A stretch of DNA of 64,000 bases, from assembly GCA_029962745.1 (NCBI GenBank), contig CM057154.1:23867776-23931775 (forward strand). Reading direction: 5' to 3'. Below the pieces are notes generated by a model. That model saw only the letters and a program-made list of their open reading frames with translations. It made no database searches and was not told the origin of the DNA. The first letter of the stretch is position 1; the number at the start of each line of letters is the position of its first letter. Source of the DNA: Echinometra lucunter. Lineage: Eukaryota; Echinodermata; Echinoidea; Camarodonta; Echinometridae. Below, piece by piece: positions 1 to 11,950 of the stretch. Position numbers and translations under genes: made by a program.

Positions 1-727
1 TCACTTTGCTCCCTCGCACTTCGCTCCTTGAATAATCTCACTCTCAACTATTATCCAATGTTGGCAGCCCTGTACCTCGTGCGTAAGTAACTCTATGACA
101 TAATATAAAAGATAGACTATGCTGTTTGTTACAACAGCTTTCTTACTTCCATTTTTCAGTGCTCATCTACCAAGCACCATCATCACTGCACTTTACCATT
201 TTTCAGTGCTCATCTACCAAGCACCATCATCACTGCACTTTACCATTATCATTATCATTTTTATATTATCGTTTTTATCACTAACTTATCATTATCATTT
301 TCATCATCATCATTACCATCATTATCATAATCATCATCATCATATCATAATTCTCATCCCCACTGTCTGTCAATGTCATGTCATCACCAGCAATCATCAT
401 CATGCAATTGATTATTGAATTTGATGCATATCCCCTGTCTATGATCTATATCTACCTGTAATAAGGGCAACTTTTCCCTTCAATGAACCCCCGAGCGTTG
501 CTGGAGCTGGTGAGGCCATATTTAGATGGAAAGATGGGAAAGTAAAGTGAATTTCTCAGTCAAGTAATATTGACAGTGCAATTGCAAGTGCAATTTGAGC
601 CCTGTAGCTTGTCATGTGACTGAGGAGCTGCATCACCTGATACGTACAGTTTGTATCGTACGTGCACATACACATGCATTGTGCAATATAATATGCATAT
701 GCACATCGCTCGGCCCCCCGAATTAAA
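1..727. other. Upstream flank of GPATCH3 with short repeats
   Basis: No gene is visible. A unit of about 48 bp containing CTCATCTACCAAGCACCATC occurs twice in tandem near 152-247. It is followed by a CAT/TCA-rich microsatellite to about 410, which gives a spurious His/Tyr-rich frame. The last few hundred bases before the ATG at 728 must hold the GPATCH3 promoter and 5' UTR, but I see no TATA box or other decisive element. Confidence 0.5.
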
Positions 728-1208
728 ATGACGGAACGTAGTGCAGCAGTTTCCCATTCATATGGGATTCTCGCTAACATTCCATCAGATTTTCATTCGG
801 CAGACTTGCGGAACTATTTCTCTCAGTTTATAGAATCCAATGGATTTGACTGCTTTCATTTCAAACATCGCCCCGAGACAAAAGAACGGGATAAAGATGA
901 TCATCTCTCACGAAAGGAATTCACGAACTCCACCGGAGGAAAACCAGACGTGTCTCCCGAACTTCAGCGGTCCACGTTGGCAGGTTCTGTCCATCCCGCT
1001 GCTGCTCCTGAAAAGGGATTGGGCAAGGCGAAAGACAGGCCGAAAACATTTTGTTGCGTCTTGAGACTGCAGGAGGATAAGATGGCTAAGTTTATTAAGA
1101 TGTATCATAAGAAGCCTTGGATTGACAAGAAGGGATCGATAATGTCAAGCAAGTGTTTCATATCAAGAATAAAAGTCGAGAAATCTGCTTTGTCAGGAAG
1201 TTCAGCAG
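728..1208 (+). CDS. GPATCH3: GPATCH3 coding exon 1
   Basis: The ATG at 728 opens a frame reading MTERSAAVSHSYGILANIPS, then the conserved LRNYFSQF and FHFKHRPE, and later FCCVLRLQ and MYHKKPWID. The donor is either GCAG|GTGCAG after 1208 or GCAG|GTACAC after 1214. Both leave phase 1, which exon 2 (starting GG GAG) requires. The next residues (SFLSRKKEIL) resemble the vertebrate continuation, so a small exon missed between 1,300 and 2,838 cannot be excluded. Confidence 0.8.
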
Positions 1209-4200
1209 GTGCAGGTACACCAAGTTTTTTGTCAAGAAAAAAGGAAATATTAAAAACTGGAATTGAAATAAAAGATGAATCTGACTGCTAGTATCAAGCT
1301 TACTAGTTCCAACATTCAGCTTTTGCACATTTAGACTACAAATTAGTTAAAGATACATTCTAGTTTAGTTAAAAATGAAATCTGAAAGTGCTACATTCCC
1401 TTTTTTTCCAATGCTTTTTTTTTTTTTTTTTTTTTTCCTTCTTTAAATCATTTCACCACAGTTTTATTCTGGAATTTTAGTTACCTCCATAAAATGTGTT
1501 TTTTAAGAAGAATGGAGGAAAAAAAATGAAAAATTTAAAAGAGAAATTCAATATATTTGACTTTATTCATAGATGAAACTAAAAGTTCAGAATCCAAGCA
1601 AACGAGCCATCGCCAGTTAGGTAAAAATTCATACTGGTATTTTAAGGGATGTTCAATGCAAAAGTTCTATTATTAAACCAGATTAAAGCATTATGATGAT
1701 TGATCCAATAAATGCCTTTGAAATAGTAGGTGACAGTAAAATAGGTGGAACTGCATGTTTGAAAACTTTAAACATCATAAAAATGGCCATACAGGGAAAT
1801 CCCGATATAACGAGCTCGGCTATAACGAGGTAACGGCTATAACGAGGGTTTTGTCACGGTCCCAAATTTACTTACGTGTAAGTCTATGGCGGCATGAACC
1901 TGTTATAACCAGATCGGCTATAACGAGATATCGGCTATAACGAGCTAAATCCTGAACCCCTTAAACAAAGAAATACATTGATAATCATTCCCGTTATAAC
2001 GAGCAAGCAAATTTCACTGCAGCTTTATCAACAAAACCCCCCGCTAAAATCATTCAGCAGAGATAACGGCACCGCTACTGGCACAAACAAGTCCCAGCTC
2101 GCTCAACTGGGCGGCCGATATGCACGCAGATTACGAGTTTTTATTTGTAGTATAGTACAGTGCGTAACTTTTCTTTTCATATCGCAGAACAGGCAACCTC
2201 GATGGTGCGATGAACTTTCATGTTATCGGTAATTTTGGCGTCTGAAATTAGTAGTTTAAACACATTTTCTAATATTATCCAGAATATTATCAGCTAGATC
2301 AGAGAATGATATTATTATCAATGTCTCTGTAGCTGCAAAATGAGTTCATAAGAAGCGGCAGCAGACCTCTGTACATTCATGTATGTACATGTAGTCCCAT
2401 ACGTACACTTTTTTGTTTGTTCTGATATAACGAGGTAACGGCTATAACGAGGAAAACCCTTCGGTCCCGACGACCTCGTTATACCGAGTTTCCCCTGTAC
2501 TATGACTGGAAAAAAAAAGAAAGAAAGAAAAAAGATAACTTAAAAGGGCTTCTTCATCCTTATAATCTGGGATAGAGTCTGAAGGATGGCAGATCAATAA
2601 GGGTATAGTGATTCATCATTCATGCCTTATGTCAGTTAGGTGTTTTGTTTGTATTTTTTAAAGCTTAGCCTTTTCAGGCTGACTTTTGGTATTTTTCAAG
2701 GTATTCGCACTCTTTTGCAAAGAGAACTATATATTGGACACGATACTTTGCACTTCTTATTTCCACATTTTGCAGACTTTGCAAATCTTGATTCTTTTGT
2801 TTTCTTCATATCTTGCATAATCTTTTCAATTTTGCCAGGGGAGGAGAAAGAATGCACAACACGAGGAGAAAGCAGGCTTATCCCACCAGAGAGGGAGCTA
2901 TTCACCGAATTCCATCTGAAAAATCTTGTAGAGCTCAACCCACCTGATCTGATGCCCAATGGTAACGTGGGTACGCCCACCGCTGTGTTTCTGGAGTACA
3001 TTAGAACCTGTCGCCTTCCCCCGAGGGTCATCCAGAAACTCGGTCTCACTTTTCCAAAGACTAGAACCAATAGGAGATATGGGAATGTTCCATTTGCCTA
3101 TGAGGGTGAAACTGTTGCAAGGGTGAGCGAGGCAGAGGAGGTGGCTGTGACTGCATCGGGTCAAGAGATCAGAGATGACATCACAAGCAGGAATGCATCA
3201 GAGATGCAAGAAAAGACCAGTAAGATTGGGAGAAAGAAGGATATGAAGACCAGGAGGAAGGAAGAAGATGAAGAAGGAAAAGATGCCTCTGAATCAGATG
3301 AGGTTTGTTTTGTGTTTGGTATTCAACATTTTAAGAACACAATCAGCATCAAAATAACCAATTCATCACATCTTAAACATGATGTACTTATTGGGGAAAA
3401 AATAAGATAAATATACATTACAGGTTACCTGTAAGCAACTTTAGTAACATCTTTTTAAAGACCTGTACTGTTTTTAATTTACTTTATTTCAGTTACTAAT
3501 GATTCCATCAGAAGTACATGTAATCCACAATTTAAGGGGTTTAAACAGATTAATTTCCAAATTATCGAGTGCAGATATGGTTCTTCTCAAATTGATAAGG
3601 CCCAAAATAAAGGAAAATTTGGATCTCCCAAGGAAAACCGTGTTTTGATGGAGGACATATCTAAGCAGATCATTATGACTCAAGTTATCTTCATAGCTTT
3701 CAAGGCTTTTATGACTCAAGTTATTGTCAAATCTTTCAAGGCTTTAAATCGATAAGGTTTTGCACCCAGTAGATGTTACATGAACAGATACCTGTTCATA
3801 CAGATTCTTGACCCCTGACCCCTGACCATTGCAGGATGATGATGACGATACCTGTGAGGAGTGGGAGAGACATGAATCTCTTCATGAAGACATCACATCC
3901 CAGGAACGGACCAAGGAGAGGCTCTTTGAAGAGGAGATTGAACTCAAGTGGGAGAAGGGAGGAAGCGGTCTTGTCTTCTACACCGATGCTGCATTCTGGG
4001 ATGCCCAGGAGGGAGGTATGCAAACTGTCATTTGACATCCTGAGCTCTCGATGACCCAGTTTTCATGCAAGAAGTTTGTCTTTGATAGCCCATGATTAAA
4101 ATTCTGGTTGAAAACTGCCATGGACTAAAATAAAGAGGAATTAGGCTCATTACTGTCCGCCAATTGGACACGAGGATACGTGCTTACTTCGTTGCATAAA

Positions 4201-6074
4201 ACTTAATGGTAACTCTGCTATCAATGGTAACTACCATTGGTAACATTGCTCAACAGCCAATCAAATTCAAGCTTTCCATGGAAGTTACCATTGATGGCAA
4301 AGTTACATCAATGCCAAGTTTTATGCAAAGGGGCCCTGGAGATTTGATACCTGTTTTGAATTTGAAATAAACCTCATTTCAAGAATAATTCAATATTATG
4401 ATGACTATCAAGCCATAAGTCTGAAACATTCATTCATTGCAAAACAGTACTTGGTATTCCCCTTTTTCATATGAAGAAAGTTGAAGAAGAAGGGATATAT
4501 ATAAGTTGATGAATTTGTTTTGCTTTGGTTCATTATTTTCATCTCATTTTTTTACAGATTTTGATGAAAAAACTTCAGATGACTGGGATGTGGATATGAG
4601 CATCTATTACGATGAACGTGAGTAGTCCACATTCATAAAATCATCAAATATATGCTTTGTCCAAAATTAATTTGTTTTGTTTACCAGCACATACATCTAC
4701 TATTGCTCTCCTTTTTTCCTAATTTTTCCCTTTTTTTTTTTTTTTGTGTTAAATTGCAGGGGTTTTAATCTTTGCATTCTGGTTCTCTTTAGTATAGAGC
4801 TTAAGTTGTTGTATTCGTGGGTTACCACTATCTGCTCTGGTGTCTTTTGCTCCACAAAGACAAATATTAGTAACTCTGTGATATATGGTCAATTCTAGGG
4901 TTTTCATTGGGGGGGGGGGGTACTAGGTTTAGGTTAAGAGTTAGGTTTAGGAGTAGGTTGACTCTAGGTTCGAAGTTGGGAATTTTGTTAGAAGATGTCT
5001 AAAAGGCAGTTGCCACAAATGTCATACACATTCATGAAAATACAGCACAAAATCCAATCTTTTTAGGAAGCATCTGAAGATTGGTGTGTTTGATTTCAGA
5101 TGGAGGAGACAAAGATGCGAGAGATTCTCTGGACATGAGGAAGATGGAAAGGATGAAGAGAGGTTTAGAGGATACCAGCGTCTTTGAGAAACGGATTGGC
5201 GAGTTTGAGAAACACACCAAGGTGAGGGGAGTTTCCTGCATTTCATAGGGCCTGAACTGTGGGTGGCAAAAATACTGTACTTTGGAGAAATGACTTCCAT
5301 TTTGGAGCCCTTAATGCATGTGTTATGTATTCTATATTCAATTCTATCCCCCCCCCCCCCCCTCACAAATAAACTCTTTCTGCATAAGCATACAAGATAC
5401 ACATTTTTTTTTCTGTGAAAGGTTCATAGCTGCTTTGTAAAATTTGTCCAAGTACAGCGTAAAGTCAAATCTAGGTAGATGGAGTGAACAGCTACAGCAC
5501 CTTATATTATCAGATGAATCTGCGTGCACGTGAATAAACCAAGCACCAAACAACACCCTTCCCCTTGAAGTGATTGCTCTTAATGATGAATGCTGAAGTG
5601 CAAACTGTCAGTCTGCCTACTATATTATGGGTCACAAGATGAAAAGTACCAAAAACTGATAGTTGTCTGAACTCTGTAGACAGCTACTTGTTTTATCTAA
5701 TCCATGGTGAGGCCTTGGTACATCCCACTCTTTTAACGGCAGGGCATAGGACGGAGAGTACTTCAGAAACAAGGTTGGTCAGAAGGCAAAGGGCTTGGCA
5801 AGACGGTAGTGGGCATGGCAGACGCTTTGGATAATACTGGACAAACTTCCAAGGATAAGACAGGATTCGGGTAAGTTTATTTCTTTTTTACCCCAAATGC
5901 AATCAGCTTGTCATTAGGAAACATAAAACCTTCCCATTATTATTATTATTATCATTATTATTATTATTATCATTATTATTATCATTCTTATTATTATTAT
6001 TATCATTATTATTATTATTATCATTATTATCATTATTATCATTATTATTATCATTCTTTTTATTGTTATTATTA

Positions 6075-6111
<37 letters not shown>

Positions 6112-6686
6112 CAATATTATCATTATTATTATTATGAGATATTAAAATGACTTCTTTTACAAAAGTAGTAGTTTGAACTGATGCTGTAGACTGGTCGTGA
6201 ACTCTAAAACTCATAGGACCAACTATTTTATGGTGATCTGTTCCCTTTGATTTCTCAGCAATCGCCTGATAAACAGCTCCTAGAATTTGCACATTATGTA
6301 ACTGTTATATCTCATGGGAGAGGCTGGTGCTGGTTGTAATATTTTTCGCTGTCGCATGCACAGATGTTTACCTTGTATGTAATGTGTTCATAAAAAGAAG
6401 TAAATTCATTTTTAGGATTGGCTCATTTGTTACAGCTGCATTGCAATATGTCTAAATCTAAATTCTTTGCTTTGTATTCAGGTATCATGGAGAGAAGCTT
6501 CAGCCAAGTAGGGACTACGTTCCCGCTGCCAAGAAACATCGTAAAGCAGACAAGGAGGTAATCATCTCTACAATTTATGACAATCCCTCTGTGACTGACC
6601 CACCTGAACCGTTAATGCGATCAAGAGGACCATACCATCTCAAGTATCGCCATGAGATCGAGTTTGTCAAAGGAGATAGGAGGTGA
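728..6686 (+). CDS. GPATCH3: GPATCH3, G-patch domain-containing protein 3 (7 coding exons)
   Basis: Coding exons are 728-1208 (or -1214), 2839-3302, 3835-4015, 4558-4617, 5100-5221, 5743-5870 and 6482-6686. They total 1641 nt, giving 546 aa, close to human GPATCH3 (about 525 aa). Recognition rests on a GPATCH3-type N-terminus (LRNYFSQF, CFHFKHRPE), the central block LVELNPPDLMPNGNVGTP with CRLPPRVI, EEWERHESLHEDITSQER, EEEIELKWEKGGSGLVFYTD, DDWDVDMSIYYDE and GGDKDARDS. The G-patch itself (GIGRRVLQKQGWSEGKGLGK, continuing to GFGYHGEKLQ) is split by the last intron. G-patch proteins commonly activate DEAH helicases, and vertebrate GPATCH3 has been linked to innate signalling; neither role is shown here. 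The end of exon 1 is the uncertain point: two phase-1 GT donors lie 6 bp apart, and the frame stays open to a stop at 1291. Confidence 0.9.
1790..2499. mobile_element. TA-flanked inverted-repeat element rich in TATAACGAG motifs (Tc1/mariner/pogo-like MITE)
   Basis: The left end TACAGGGAAATCCCGATATA and the right end CGAGTTTCCCCTGTA are imperfect inverted repeats, each ending in TA, as expected for a TA target duplication. Inside, the motif CGGCTATAACGAG or its near copies recurs about eight times near both ends. No transposase frame is visible. It lies in GPATCH3 intron 1. Confidence 0.6.
2839..3302 (+). CDS. GPATCH3: GPATCH3 coding exon 2
   Basis: The acceptor TTTTGCCAG|GG and donor GATGAG|GTTTGT bound the exon. 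It encodes the most conserved GPATCH3 block outside the G-patch (LVELNPPDLMPNGNVGTP, RTCRLPPRVI, LTFPKTRTNRRYGNVPFAYE), then an acidic/basic linker ending SESDE. Confidence 0.9.
4192..4328. mobile_element. Foldback MITE, TTGCATAAAACTT arms, CCAAT in the loop
   Basis: The arms TTGCATAAAACTT and AAGTTTTATGCAA flank a loop containing CAGCCAATCA (4254-4263). It lies in GPATCH3 intron 3. A relative with near-identical arms is at 8863-8976. Confidence 0.65.
5743..6686 (+). CDS. GPATCH3: GPATCH3 G-patch exons 6 and 7
   Basis: Exon 6 (5743-5870) encodes GIGRRVLQKQGWSEGKGLGK and ends in phase 2 at GATTCGG|GTAAGT. Exon 7 (6482-6686) restores the conserved glycine, continues YHGEKLQPSRDY, and ends EFVKGDRR followed by TGA at 6684-6686. 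The conserved glycines and aromatics of the G-patch are present, so the domain looks intact. Confidence 0.9.
5934..6136. repeat. (TAT/CAT)n microsatellite in GPATCH3 intron 6
   Basis: About 200 bp of TTA/TCA trinucleotides. The frames encoding Tyr/His or Asn/Asp runs here are artefacts of the repeat. Confidence 0.95.
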
Positions 6687-7400
6687 CAGTGATCCGTCCT
6701 TTGGTAAGATGGGTAATGGAATGTTGTCAACACTCTTAAAGAATACAATTTGTTTGATGTACATCATTCAAAGTATGATTGCTCACCAAGGAGATCAGTG
6801 GTTGGCTCACATTTCCTCTCTCCTCCTCAAATGCTGGTCATCTTGAAGGTGGTTTGAAGGTTTGGATGGCTGACTCCTGACTGTCTTCAGATAATCCATG
6901 CAAATTGGCCATGTGATGATGAAGTGTTGAAGTGGACCTTGTATGAAACATCTTTTTATGTATCTTTTCGTACATCCAACAATAGTGCCTCTGTTATTAA
7001 AAATGAGTTACAAATAATTACTGTTACCATCAATTGCTTCCTTTGTGATAGACATAAACTTAGTGAGCAGAGTAGTTATTAAGATCATGTATTATGAAAC
7101 AATGAAAACTGGTTACTGCAGGTTTTACAACTTTCATGACAACTTTTCACATGCTCGGTGGGTAATTCTGCTGATTTAATGATGATTTTGCGTCTTTTTC
7201 AATATAAATTGTACGTGCCTTGAGTCTGAGACAGATTTTAACAGAGTCAATGCTGAGTAGACATCCACATATGATTTCATAACTAAAGTTAAGAATAGGA
7301 TGGAGATGATGTGCAAGGACGATCACGGTCAGTTGAATCCCCCGTTGCATAGCCCACCATCCCATTTTGTAAGCTCTCTGCAGATTCTTTCTAAATAAAA
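6687..7400 (+). other. Downstream of GPATCH3, probable 3' UTR
   Basis: No coding exon follows the TGA at 6684-6686. AATAAA at 7394-7399 is the first plausible poly(A) signal I see, but the true 3' end cannot be fixed. The start of the next relic overlaps this stretch on the other strand. Confidence 0.3.
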
Positions 7401-8640
7401 TTCATGAATCATGTAAGCAGGACACTTCTCACTATTGTTGAAAAAGTAAGGTTGTGTACTGGTGACTCCAAGTTGTTTGTACGTTGTACATTATTTGATC
7501 TTTGATCACAAACAATAACTTTGGGGCACAGTCCACTGTCTTTCCTTTTCTTGAGATCAGTAATAGCTTCAATGAAAATCTCTTTAGCCTGGTCTCTTCT
7601 ACCGCATTCTGAGTCAATCAATGCCTTCTCGAATTTCTCCAGTAAGGTACTGTTGAACCCAAATTGAATTTTGTTCCCTATTTATTTGAAAGAATGTACA
7701 GCTACTCTTTTCAGATTGCTCAACTCCTGAGTGTGATCTGTAACTTTCCTATCATCTTCTCCTTTGAATGTAGAAAGTGTAGAGTTCAAATAATCCTTAA
7801 AAGAACCGAGAGCCTCCTTGATGGTATGTCCTACTTCTTTTGCTGTAAGTGGAGGCGGGTTTCCTCACCAAGATAAGCCATACCCTTGGGGGAAAGAGAA
7901 AGGCAAATTAAACACAGGAAAACTATGCTTCAAGATGAGAGCTTTAAGCTGTTGTACCAGGTCAGTGAGGCTTCTTCTATCCATGCCCTACTACAGTGCT
8001 GTGTTCACTCAGTCTGAAAAACATGTTATGGGGATTTTTCACTCTCTTCTAAGAAAATTTATGTCTTTCTCTTTGGATCACTTTCTTCTTTGAAGAAATC
8101 AGTCAAAGGACCCCAGTATTCCACCAGTCTTGAAACAGCCTGATCTGGTGAGAGCCATCTGAGAAATAAAAATGAAATCTGAATAAGTATTTCAAATTTT
8201 AAAAAATTAGCATTTGTTTACATAGTTGAATATAGTGTTGAGTACTTGCAGTGTACCATAATTTTGACAGCAGTTCACCAGATAAACTTTAACACATATC
8301 ACAATACACATTGCTCAATGTCAACTCTTTGTGTCTCTTTTTGTGTGCTTTGAGGTACTCTCTTATCTTTTCTTCCTCCATCTCTCTGCTATATTTCAAG
8401 GCAGTGGTATTAAGCTGTTGGATATCTCGTATCTCATGATGAGACACACTAATGAGGATGTGTCTGCAGCTCCCTTCTCCCTCGACCAATTCCTGCTCAT
8501 CACTGCATGGGCATCTGAACCAGTGATAAGTCCTTTCCATTGCTTTTGCCACCCTCCAGTAGAAACCTGTCCATATGTCCACTGTTTTAAGCCATCGACT
8601 TTACATATTGTAAACCCAAGTTGCAATCACTGATAGAGAA
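7100..8640 (-). pseudogene. Degenerate coding-like relic, possibly P-element/THAP-type transposase
   Basis: Broken minus-strand frames lie at 8289-8582, 7409-7621 and 7147-7365. The middle one reads GLCPKVIVCDQRSNNVQ, reminiscent of the first catalytic aspartate block (CDxxSNN) of P-element-type transposases. The frames are interrupted by stops and do not join through obvious splice sites. No inverted repeats are seen. Family assignment is tentative and the region may be an unrelated pseudogene. Confidence 0.25.
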
Positions 8641-8862
8641 AATGAAATAAATTCATCATTAGCACAACATCAATTAAAGCCTCTACTCTAGAAAATCTAG
8701 ACCAGTCCATATTCTTGAAATTATGACTTTTCTTCCCTCCTTCATAATTTAAAAAGTAAGTGGTTTCTTCCATTGACATAGAATTGGGTCTTGGTCATGA
8801 AATTCATACTACTTTTATCTTTCTACATTTGTTTCCCCAAATTTTAAGCATACTGGGTGCCA

Positions 8863-8976
8863 TTGCATAAAACTTACTATTATAGGTAATTTCATGGAAT
8901 ACTGGATTTTGATTGGCTGTTGAGCAATGTTACCATGGTAATTACTATTGTTACTATTATAGTAACTTCTATGCAA
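8863..8976. mobile_element. Foldback MITE, relative of the 4192 element
   Basis: The arms TTGCATAAAACTTAC and GTAACTTCTATGCAA flank a loop with TGATTGGCTG (8910-8919). Confidence 0.55.
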
Positions 8977-9468
8977 CCAGCCCCTGATATTTGTTTTTAG
9001 CATTATTTCATGTTCATATTTCTTCAATTTTCCCCCTTCATCTTTACATCTGTATCGCTCCCTACACCACATTTTTCATAACTTGCTTCTTTAGGCTCTT
9101 CTCTTTATAACTTAACTTCTGTGTAGTCATTCTGTATGTTATTCTTTGTCTTAATCTTTTTGTTTATCTGTTTCTGTATTTCAATATTTCTTTAAGCTCA
9201 TTTTCTCTTTCCATGTAACAAACACCCTGTAGTTGATTAGTTTAAAAACTAAAAATTGATTTTCATATTTTACTTCTAATAGCCATTTCTTAAGAGGCTA
9301 TGGTCCGGATTGAGTATTTCAGAATGTTTTGATGTGATGCGTTGATTGATTGTGTTAAATGCCTTTTTTTAAATATAGAAATTATACCAAGGGTTATTTC
9401 ACCTTTATCATTTGACTGTAATAACGTATTTAACCAGATTAATTAATGATAATTTTGTGCTGTATATC

Positions 9469-11216
9469 TTACTGGTGTCTGTACAAAATTTTAGTAGACT
9501 CCAAAGAGTCCATTAGACGACCATTAACTAATTTCTCAAAGACTTTTACAATTACTGGCAGAACTGAAATAGGTCTGTAATTACCTGGGTCATTTTTTGA
9601 CCCTTTCTTATACAAAGGTTTCACTTTTGCTATCTTAAGTGCATCTGGGAATTGGCCCATTTCCAATGAAAAATAAAAAAAATATAAGTCAGTGGGGGAG
9701 CAATAAGTGATGCTGCATCTTTGATCAATCTTATTGACAAATTATTATAACCATGAGACTTTGTAGCATCAAGAACATATAAAATATTCTTGATTTCTTC
9801 TTCTCTTATGGGTTTCCAAGCCAAAGGTTTTGTATTTCTGGCACCCAAATAATCTTTAAAAGAACAATTAGGAGGCCCATTTGGTATACGTTCGGCCAAA
9901 TTTGACCCAACAGTGATAAAGTAATTATTGAGTTCTTCGGCTATTTCTTTTCCTGAAGAGACAACTTTATCCATTCCACCTTGATTGACGATTAACTGTT
10001 CTATATCCAAATTTTTATTCTTACTCTTTCTCCCAGTTAATTCATTAATGGTTTCCCAGGTCTTTCTCATATCACTTTTGCTACAATTAAAAGAATTGCA
10101 ATAATACAATATCTTCGCATTTTTTATAACTGTTTCCAAAGTGTTTCCATATCTTTTATACTTATTTCCATACTCTTCACTAAGATTCGATGACTTGTAG
10201 TTTTTTTTACATGTGTGCTTCTTCTTGATGAATTTAAGAATTGCTGATGAAATCCAGGGCTTGTTGGGGCTGTTCTTTTTCTGGAACACATTATATTCTA
10301 TTGTATGTGCATGCTTATCACATACTTTCACAAACATATCATGAAAAACTTTATAAGCTGTGTTTACATCTTTGTATCTGCATATATGTGCCCACTCGAT
10401 TCTCCCTAGATCTTCCTGAAATGATTGGGCATTAAATGACTTGTAGGATCGGGCAATTTTCCACACGAAAGCATTCTTAATTTTATTCTTGCTTTCAAAA
10501 ATGACAAAAATCGGGAAATGATCTGAGACATCCGTCTCAATAACACCTGAATGAATTGTAGGACTATACACATTAGTATAAACATGATCAATAACAGACG
10601 AAGTAGAATCTGTCAATCTGTTGCACTCCTATACTCTCTACCATACTTAGATAATAATATACCTTTTGATTATTTGTTTGAGGTACATCTATACTGAAAT
10701 CACCAATAAGTACAATGCCTGTTTTTCCAACATTAAGCTCCTCTGAAACACCAAGCAAGCTATTTTGAAACTGTTCAAAGTATTTGGTTTTCTATGAATT
10801 ATTCCTATCACAATTTTATCAAAACAATTCTGATTTATCCTCAACCAAAGACTTTCCATGTGTTCAACATTATAATTGAGTGAAACATAGTTCAACATCT
10901 TATGAATATAAGCCCCTACTCCACCACCCCTCTCATTCCCCTGGCAGCAATTGACCTCCAAAACATAATCCTGTAAGGGTAATATGTTACCATTACTAAC
11001 GTCCCAAACTTCAGAAATTGCAATAATATCAGATTTGAAATTAAGACTGTGATCATACAATAATTGCAGTTCACTAATATTTTTATTCAAAGATCTAACA
11101 TTGACACGAGTGATACTAAGAGAGCTATCATTTACTTTATTCATTTCATTAACAAAATTACTAGGACATAATTTGTATTCCTGTACTTCAAACATATTGA
11201 CTTCATGTTCTATCAT
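9469..11216 (-). pseudogene. LINE ORF2: APE endonuclease and partial reverse transcriptase
   Basis: Endonuclease blocks RVNVRSLNKN, SDIIAISEVW, GGGVGAYI, IGIIHRKPN, SVIDHVYTN and SDHFPIFVIF are in the right order but in two frames. The RT start shows SHGYNNLSIRLIKDAA, KVKPLYKKGSKNDPGNYRPI and LPVIVKVFEKLV. The catalytic aspartates of the RT are absent because the sequence ends too early. Confidence 0.8.
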
Positions 11217-11272
11217 TACTGATGAGAGTTGGTGTTTAGTTTACTTTAAGTTGTGGCTAACGAAGCCGCTGG

Positions 11273-11950
11273 CTAAGCCAGAAAGTGAAGTTTAAAGTCA
11301 CTGTATGCGATGTCGTCAAAGCCCAGATCAAACAGATCATCCGGGTTCTTGATAATTTTTGTCTCTCTATTGTCAAGTTTGCAAGATGTGTTTCCGTACT
11401 TACTCGTTGTTGACTTAATATTTGGGGCCTTCTTTGCTTTCATGAACAGGGAATAACGTATTGCCGTCAAGTCTTCATTAATGTATACCCCCTTCATGTT
11501 GTCCTTTACTTTAAGAGCGAACCAGGCAGCATACAAATTGTACGTTTTCCTCCTTGCTATAAAACAGACAACAGTTTGCGTACCTTTTCCTCCTTCTCTC
11601 TTCTTTCCAAGGCGGTGACAAGAAGATATGTCCTCATCAGGGCGTATCTCCACACCAGCCTCCTTTGCCACTTTAGTAACGCTTTCAGCCAGCTGTTCCT
11701 CCATCTCCTCCTCAATCTCAGGGATCCCAGTCAGCCGAAGATTATCCCTCCTTAGTTCCTGTTGAATCTCGTCTTGTTGAAATTGTATGCGCAGCAAATG
11801 TGGATTGATAGCCTCCTTGAAGGTGTTAAGGCAGGCCTCCTTTACCACCCGCACTATTTGAGGTAGTGCAGCTTTAAGCATCATATCCACTGCCTTGGCT
11901 ACTAGCTGAGAGATCTGGCTGCCTAGTGCCCCACCCTCGCTTATTTGATT
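11273..11950 (-). pseudogene. LINE ORF1 (coiled coil plus RRM-like)
   Basis: The frame contains a helical/coiled region, then RRDNLRLTGIPE, SSCHRLGKK and VCFIARRKT, the typical order in LINE ORF1 RNA-binding proteins. It ends FKLHFLA and stop. The only in-frame ATG (11965) lies in the neighbouring Merlin sequence (MWAAYNQ), so the native start is lost. Confidence 0.75.

Larger units (their letters stand above)
9469..11950 (-). mobile_element. LINE (CR1/L2-group, non-LTR), 3'-truncated and frameshifted
   Basis: Read on the minus strand: ORF1 (about 11947-11273), ORF2 endonuclease (11216-10689, continuing at about 10680-10450), then the reverse-transcriptase start (to 9469). RT similarity stops at STKILYRHQ, before the catalytic YxDD motif, so the palm core and 3' end are missing. 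A frameshift near 10,690 breaks the endonuclease and another near 9,660 breaks the RT. LINEs are normally truncated at the 5' end, so loss of the 3' end points to a later deletion or rearrangement. The 5' end abuts a Merlin copy. Confidence 0.85.

Noticed and set aside
119..418. 99-codon Tyr/His-rich open frame
   Set aside because: Encoded by a CAT/TCA microsatellite and a local tandem repeat; no start context, splice context or family similarity.
1215..1291. Extension of GPATCH3 exon 1 to the stop at 1291
   Set aside because: It would end the protein before the conserved LNPPDLMP and G-patch blocks that follow in phase in exon 2; no usable phase-1 donor lies in this tail.
5903..6292. Asn/Asp-repeat and Tyr-repeat frames on both strands
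   Set aside because: Pure trinucleotide microsatellite inside GPATCH3 intron 6.
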